Part shown: piece after piece, positions 61,182 to 64,000 of the stretch
How positions within the stretch are numbered: the first letter of the stretch is position 1
Layout of the letters: each line of letters begins with the position of its first letter
Source: UBA7672 sp040398465
Lineage (GTDB): Bacteria; Pseudomonadota; Alphaproteobacteria; Caulobacterales; Hyphomonadaceae
Assembly: GCA_040398465.1 (NCBI GenBank)
Contig: JBBAUA010000001.1
Span: forward strand, 62,001-126,000
DNA length: 64,000 bases
Direction: 5' to 3'
Notes under the pieces: model-generated
Database searches by the model: none
What the model saw: only the letters and a program-made list of their open reading frames with translations
Told to the model about the DNA's origin: nothing
Translations under genes and position numbers: made by a program

Positions 61182-61348
61182 CGTCGATGATCTCGTTCCG
61201 TGCGCCCCGCAGACCTCGAGCACATCTGATAGCGCAGCTTCTGTCGAGCGTCAGCCTCCATCCCAACGAACAGTTAACGCTGCCCCGCTACTGCTCAACC
61301 TTCGGCCAGAATGGCCTGTCGTCGCTTGTATGTAAGGTGCTGCGGAAC

Positions 61349-62542
61349 GTGCGGGCCTGGTTGATGACCATCGTGTCGCTTGTCGGCCTCGCCATGTTGG
61401 CGGGTGTCGGTGCGCAGGCTGCGCCGCCGGTTGAACGCGTGACGGCGGTGCGGATCGGCGGTGAGGGGCAGGCGACCCGCGTGGTCGTCGAGTCGGATGC
61501 GCCGCTCAAGTATCATGTCTTCCTGCTGGCTGCCGGCGCCAGCCGTGTTGTAATCGACCTGCCGCGCGTGCGCTGGTCCATCAACGGGCTCACCGCCGAG
61601 GCTGGTTCGGGCAAGGGAAGTGGCGTCGTCTCTGGCTTCCGGTATGCCCACAATACCGCATCCACATCGCGTCTCGTGCTTGACCTCGCCAGGCCGGCGG
61701 TGGTTGCCCGCGAGTTCATGCTGGCGCCGAAAACCAGCGGCGAGCGGCACAAGCTTGTCCTAGATCTCGAGCCCGCGACGACAGAGGCTTTTGCCGCTGC
61801 AGCCAACGACGCTGCGCCGGGACCGGCGCCAGCGCCGCAGCAGGCGGCCCGCAAGCCGCTGATCGTCATCGACCCCGGCCATGGCGGCAAGGACCCCGGT
61901 GCGGTCTCGAAATCGGGCCTTTATGAAAAGGATGTCACGCTTGCTGCTGCGCTCGCGCTGCGTGACGCACTCCTCAAGTGCGAACGCTACGACGTTGCGC
62001 TGACGCGTTCGACGGACATCTTCATCGAACTGGAGGAACGGGTCACCAAGGCGCGCAATCTGGGCGCTGACCTGTTCATCGCGCTGCACGCCGACGCCGG
62101 GCCGAAGGCGACCACCAGCGGCGCCTCGGTCTATACGCTCTCGCAGGAGGGCGAAAAGCGCATCGACGGCGCTCGCAAGCAGAATGACTGGATTCTCGAC
62201 GTGGAGATCGACAGCGACCGGCCGGAGGAGGTCAACAGGATCCTCGCCGATCTGGTCCAGCGCGAAACGAAGAACCAGTCGGCTCGCTTTGCGCAAATGC
62301 TCGCCGAGTCGATTGCAGCGGCCGACTGGCCGACCCTGGAGAACACACATCGCCAGAAGGGGTTCTTCGTGCTCCTGAGCCCTGACGTTCCTGCCGCCCT
62401 GCTCGAGATGGGGTTCATGACCAATGACATCGACGCGGCAGCGATGGTTTCGGAAAGCAAACGGCGCAAGCTGGTCAAGGGCGTCGTTACCGCGATCGAC
62501 CACTTCTTCGAGAACCAGACGCATCTGGTCGCCGCGCGCTGA
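61349..62542 (+). CDS. amiC: N-acetylmuramoyl-L-alanine amidase (AmiC-type)
   Basis: A 397-residue periplasmic amidase that cleaves the peptide stem from glycan during cell separation. A signal peptide and AMIN domain (about 30-130, with ASRVVIDLPRVRW) precede the Amidase_3 domain, whose zinc ligands are in IDPGHGGKDPG, YEKDVTLA, ALHADAG and LLEMGFMTND. The start is GTG 61349; the frame continues upstream without a better site. PBP1A follows, a common pairing in alphaproteobacteria. Confidence 0.9.
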   Translation: MRAWLMTIVSLVGLAMLAGVGAQAAPPVERVTAVRIGGEGQATRVVVESDAPLKYHVFLLAAGASRVVIDLPRVRWSINGLTAEAGSGKGSGVVSGFRYAHNTASTSRLVLDLARPAVVAREFMLAPKTSGERHKLVLDLEPATTEAFAAAANDAAPGPAPAPQQAARKPLIVIDPGHGGKDPGAVSKSGLYEKDVTLAAALALRDALLKCERYDVALTRSTDIFIELEERVTKARNLGADLFIALHADAGPKATTSGASVYTLSQEGEKRIDGARKQNDWILDVEIDSDRPEEVNRILADLVQRETKNQSARFAQMLAESIAAADWPTLENTHRQKGFFVLLSPDVPAALLEMGFMTNDIDAAAMVSESKRRKLVKGVVTAIDHFFENQTHLVAAR

Positions 62543-62763
62543 CCGATCTTTGCAGATTGAGTCCCGGCTGGGCCGCAAAGCCTCCAAACGACGTGGGACG
62601 GATGCGGCAAGTATGTTCTGAGTTTAACCCTCCGGAGGCCTGTCATCCGCAGGTTCCACGCCTTAAAGTCACCGCAAATAATGGTGATTCCGAGCCTTCA
62701 GGTATGCCGTCCCGAAAGGGCGGAACGACCTGTGTCTGGATTGCCCGTTTCGGCCGGTGAGAA

Positions 62764-64000
62764 ATGCAACTGACGATGTCCCGTTGGAACTGGAAGACGA
62801 TCCTGATCTCGATCGCATCCGTGATCGGGATAGCGATCGTGGCGTTCGTCGTCTGGTTCTTCATCGTGACGCAGAACCTTCCCTCCGAAGAGCAGCTGCG
62901 GAACTACGAGCCGCCGATCATGAGCCGCGTTCACGCCGGCGACGGCAAGCTGGTGGCCGAGTTCGCGACCGAGCACCGCGTCTACGTGCCATCGGAAGAA
63001 CTGCCCGAGCAGCTGGTGCAGGCCTTCATCTCGGCTGAAGACAAGTCGTTCTTCGAGCACTCCGGCATCGACCTGTGGGGCATGTTCCGCGGCACCGTGC
63101 TGAACGCGCTGCAAGGCAAACGCATGACGGGCGGCTCCACGATCACGCAGCAGGTCGTGAAGAACATGCTGACCGGCGACGAGCGCTCGGTTGATCGCAA
63201 GGTGCGCGAAGCCGTGCTCGCGATGCGCATCGAAGGGCAGCTCAGCAAGGAGCAGATTCTCGAACTCTACATGAACGAGATCTATCTTGGCGGACGCTCC
63301 TACGGCGTTGGCGCTGCCGCGCTGAACTATTTCGGGAAGTCGCTTGGCCAGCTCACCCTTGCCGAGAGCGCGATGCTCGCCGGACTGCCGCAGGCGCCAG
63401 GGCGGGTGAACCCGCTGTTAAATCCCGAAGCTGCAACGAAGCGACGCAATTACGTGATCGGCCGCATGCTCGAGAACGGCTTCGTCGACAAGGCCGCCGC
63501 AGATGCTGCTTATGCAGAGCCGCTGAAAGTCGTCGATCGTCTCAACTCGGACGAGAACGTTGCATCGGCCTACTATGTCGAAGAGCTCCGCAAGGAGATC
63601 ATGTCGCTCGGCGAGCAGAAGAAGCTCGAAGGCATCGACAGCCGTGAGAGCGCCAGCAAGGCGCTGCTCGGCGGCGGCCTCTCCATCCGCTCGACGCTCG
63701 ATTCAAACCTGCAGCTGATCGCGCAGACGGCTTTGCGCGCTGGCCTCGAAAGCTATGACCGCCGCCATGGTTGGCGCGGCCCGATCGGTACGATCGAGGT
63801 AAGCGACACGTTCGGCGAGGATCTCAAGAAGTTCGCCAATGTGGAAGCCAACAAGACTGTCGTTGGCGGGGCCGGCAATGACTGGCGGACCGCCGTTGTT
63901 AGGTCGGTGTCGCGCGAAAACGTCCGTCTGGGACTCGACGGCGGCGAGACGGGAACGCTGCATGCGGACGATGTGAAGTGGGCCGCGAACTTCAAGCGCA
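62764..64000 (+). CDS. mrcA: penicillin-binding protein 1A, N-terminal part (runs off the window)
   Basis: The first ~412 residues of a bifunctional peptidoglycan synthase. A membrane anchor (about 11-35) leads into a GT51 glycosyltransferase domain with the catalytic Glu in SAEDKSFFEHSGID and the motifs GGSTITQQVVKN and LYMNEIYLGGRSYGV. After about residue 270 begins the OB-like linker (KALLGGGLSIRSTLDSNLQL); the transpeptidase domain is beyond the window. ATG 62764 is used; another ATG 12 bases on is possible. Confidence 0.92.
   Translation, partial: MQLTMSRWNWKTILISIASVIGIAIVAFVVWFFIVTQNLPSEEQLRNYEPPIMSRVHAGDGKLVAEFATEHRVYVPSEELPEQLVQAFISAEDKSFFEHSGIDLWGMFRGTVLNALQGKRMTGGSTITQQVVKNMLTGDERSVDRKVREAVLAMRIEGQLSKEQILELYMNEIYLGGRSYGVGAAALNYFGKSLGQLTLAESAMLAGLPQAPGRVNPLLNPEAATKRRNYVIGRMLENGFVDKAAADAAYAEPLKVVDRLNSDENVASAYYVEELRKEIMSLGEQKKLEGIDSRESASKALLGGGLSIRSTLDSNLQLIAQTALRAGLESYDRRHGWRGPIGTIEVSDTFGEDLKKFANVEANKTVVGGAGNDWRTAVVRSVSRENVRLGLDGGETGTLHADDVKWAANFKR

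Noticed and set aside
1..64000. CRISPR arrays, prophage or insertion sequences
   Set aside because: No regularly spaced repeat series, transposase, integrase or phage structural gene was found in the window; the repeats present are isolated palindromes.

Overview
The window reads as the chromosome of an alphaproteobacterium close to the Caulobacterales/Hyphomonadaceae. Base composition is high in G+C. There is an NDUFA12-type complex I subunit, a DUF2155-aat-accC-accB-aroQ neighbourhood, an M23 endopeptidase/bactofilin gene pair, and a perfect CtrA-type site (TTAA-N7-TTAA) in front of that pair. Species assignment is not possible from sequence alone. I see no prophage, insertion sequence, CRISPR array or plasmid backbone; the accessory signal is limited to palindromic intergenic repeats and a few orphan genes.

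Layout. 0-7 kb: bactofilin (cut by the window edge) and its M23 endopeptidase, a peroxiredoxin, a giant AsmA-like protein, a START-like lipoprotein and an FkbM methyltransferase, then tRNA-Gly(TCC). 7-15 kb: uracil-DNA glycosylase facing away from rpoZ-rsh, then the tightly coupled pyrE-pdxJ-acpS-rnc-era run, with no lepB between acpS and rnc. A perfect 24-bp palindrome follows era. 15-23 kb (mostly minus strand): sulfotransferase; a four-gene light/oxidative-stress operon (photolyase, FAD oxidoreductase, DUF1365, cyclopropane-synthase-like methyltransferase); phenylalanine hydroxylase; ispH. 23-36.8 kb: argS, a GNAT enzyme, M28 and M19 exported hydrolases, pirin, alpha/beta hydrolase, leucine-dehydrogenase-like enzyme, thiO, acyl-CoA dehydrogenase. 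36.8-38 kb: an SDR gene bracketed by two different palindromic repeats. 38-44 kb: small hypothetical genes, thioesterase, Zur-like regulator, a 681-residue membrane protein and an HU protein with a basic tail. 44-47 kb: an orphan ParA with a ribbon-helix-helix partner, and a pentapeptide-repeat protein preceded by a 21-codon copy of its signal peptide. 47-49.5 kb: an 802-residue protein carrying the C-terminal end of B12-dependent ribonucleotide reductase on an unrelated-looking N-terminal region. 49.7-64 kb: conserved core genes (NDUFA12, mlaD, DUF2155, aat, accC-accB-aroQ, thiS/thiG, DsbA-like, M48 protease, rne, amidase, PBP1A).

Functional themes. Cell wall and shape are served by bactofilin/M23, the AmiC-type amidase and PBP1A. 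Envelope upkeep is served by AsmA-like, MlaD, DUF2155, M48 and DsbA-like proteins. The photolyase operon joins DNA repair with modification of membrane fatty acids. Thiamine thiazole synthesis is split between thiO at 34 kb and thiS/thiG at 54 kb. The observations most worth following up are the TSCPD fusion protein, the ParA/RHH pair with its upstream dyad, the CtrA site before the bactofilin operon, the fatty-acid/photolyase operon, and the covarying palindromic repeats.
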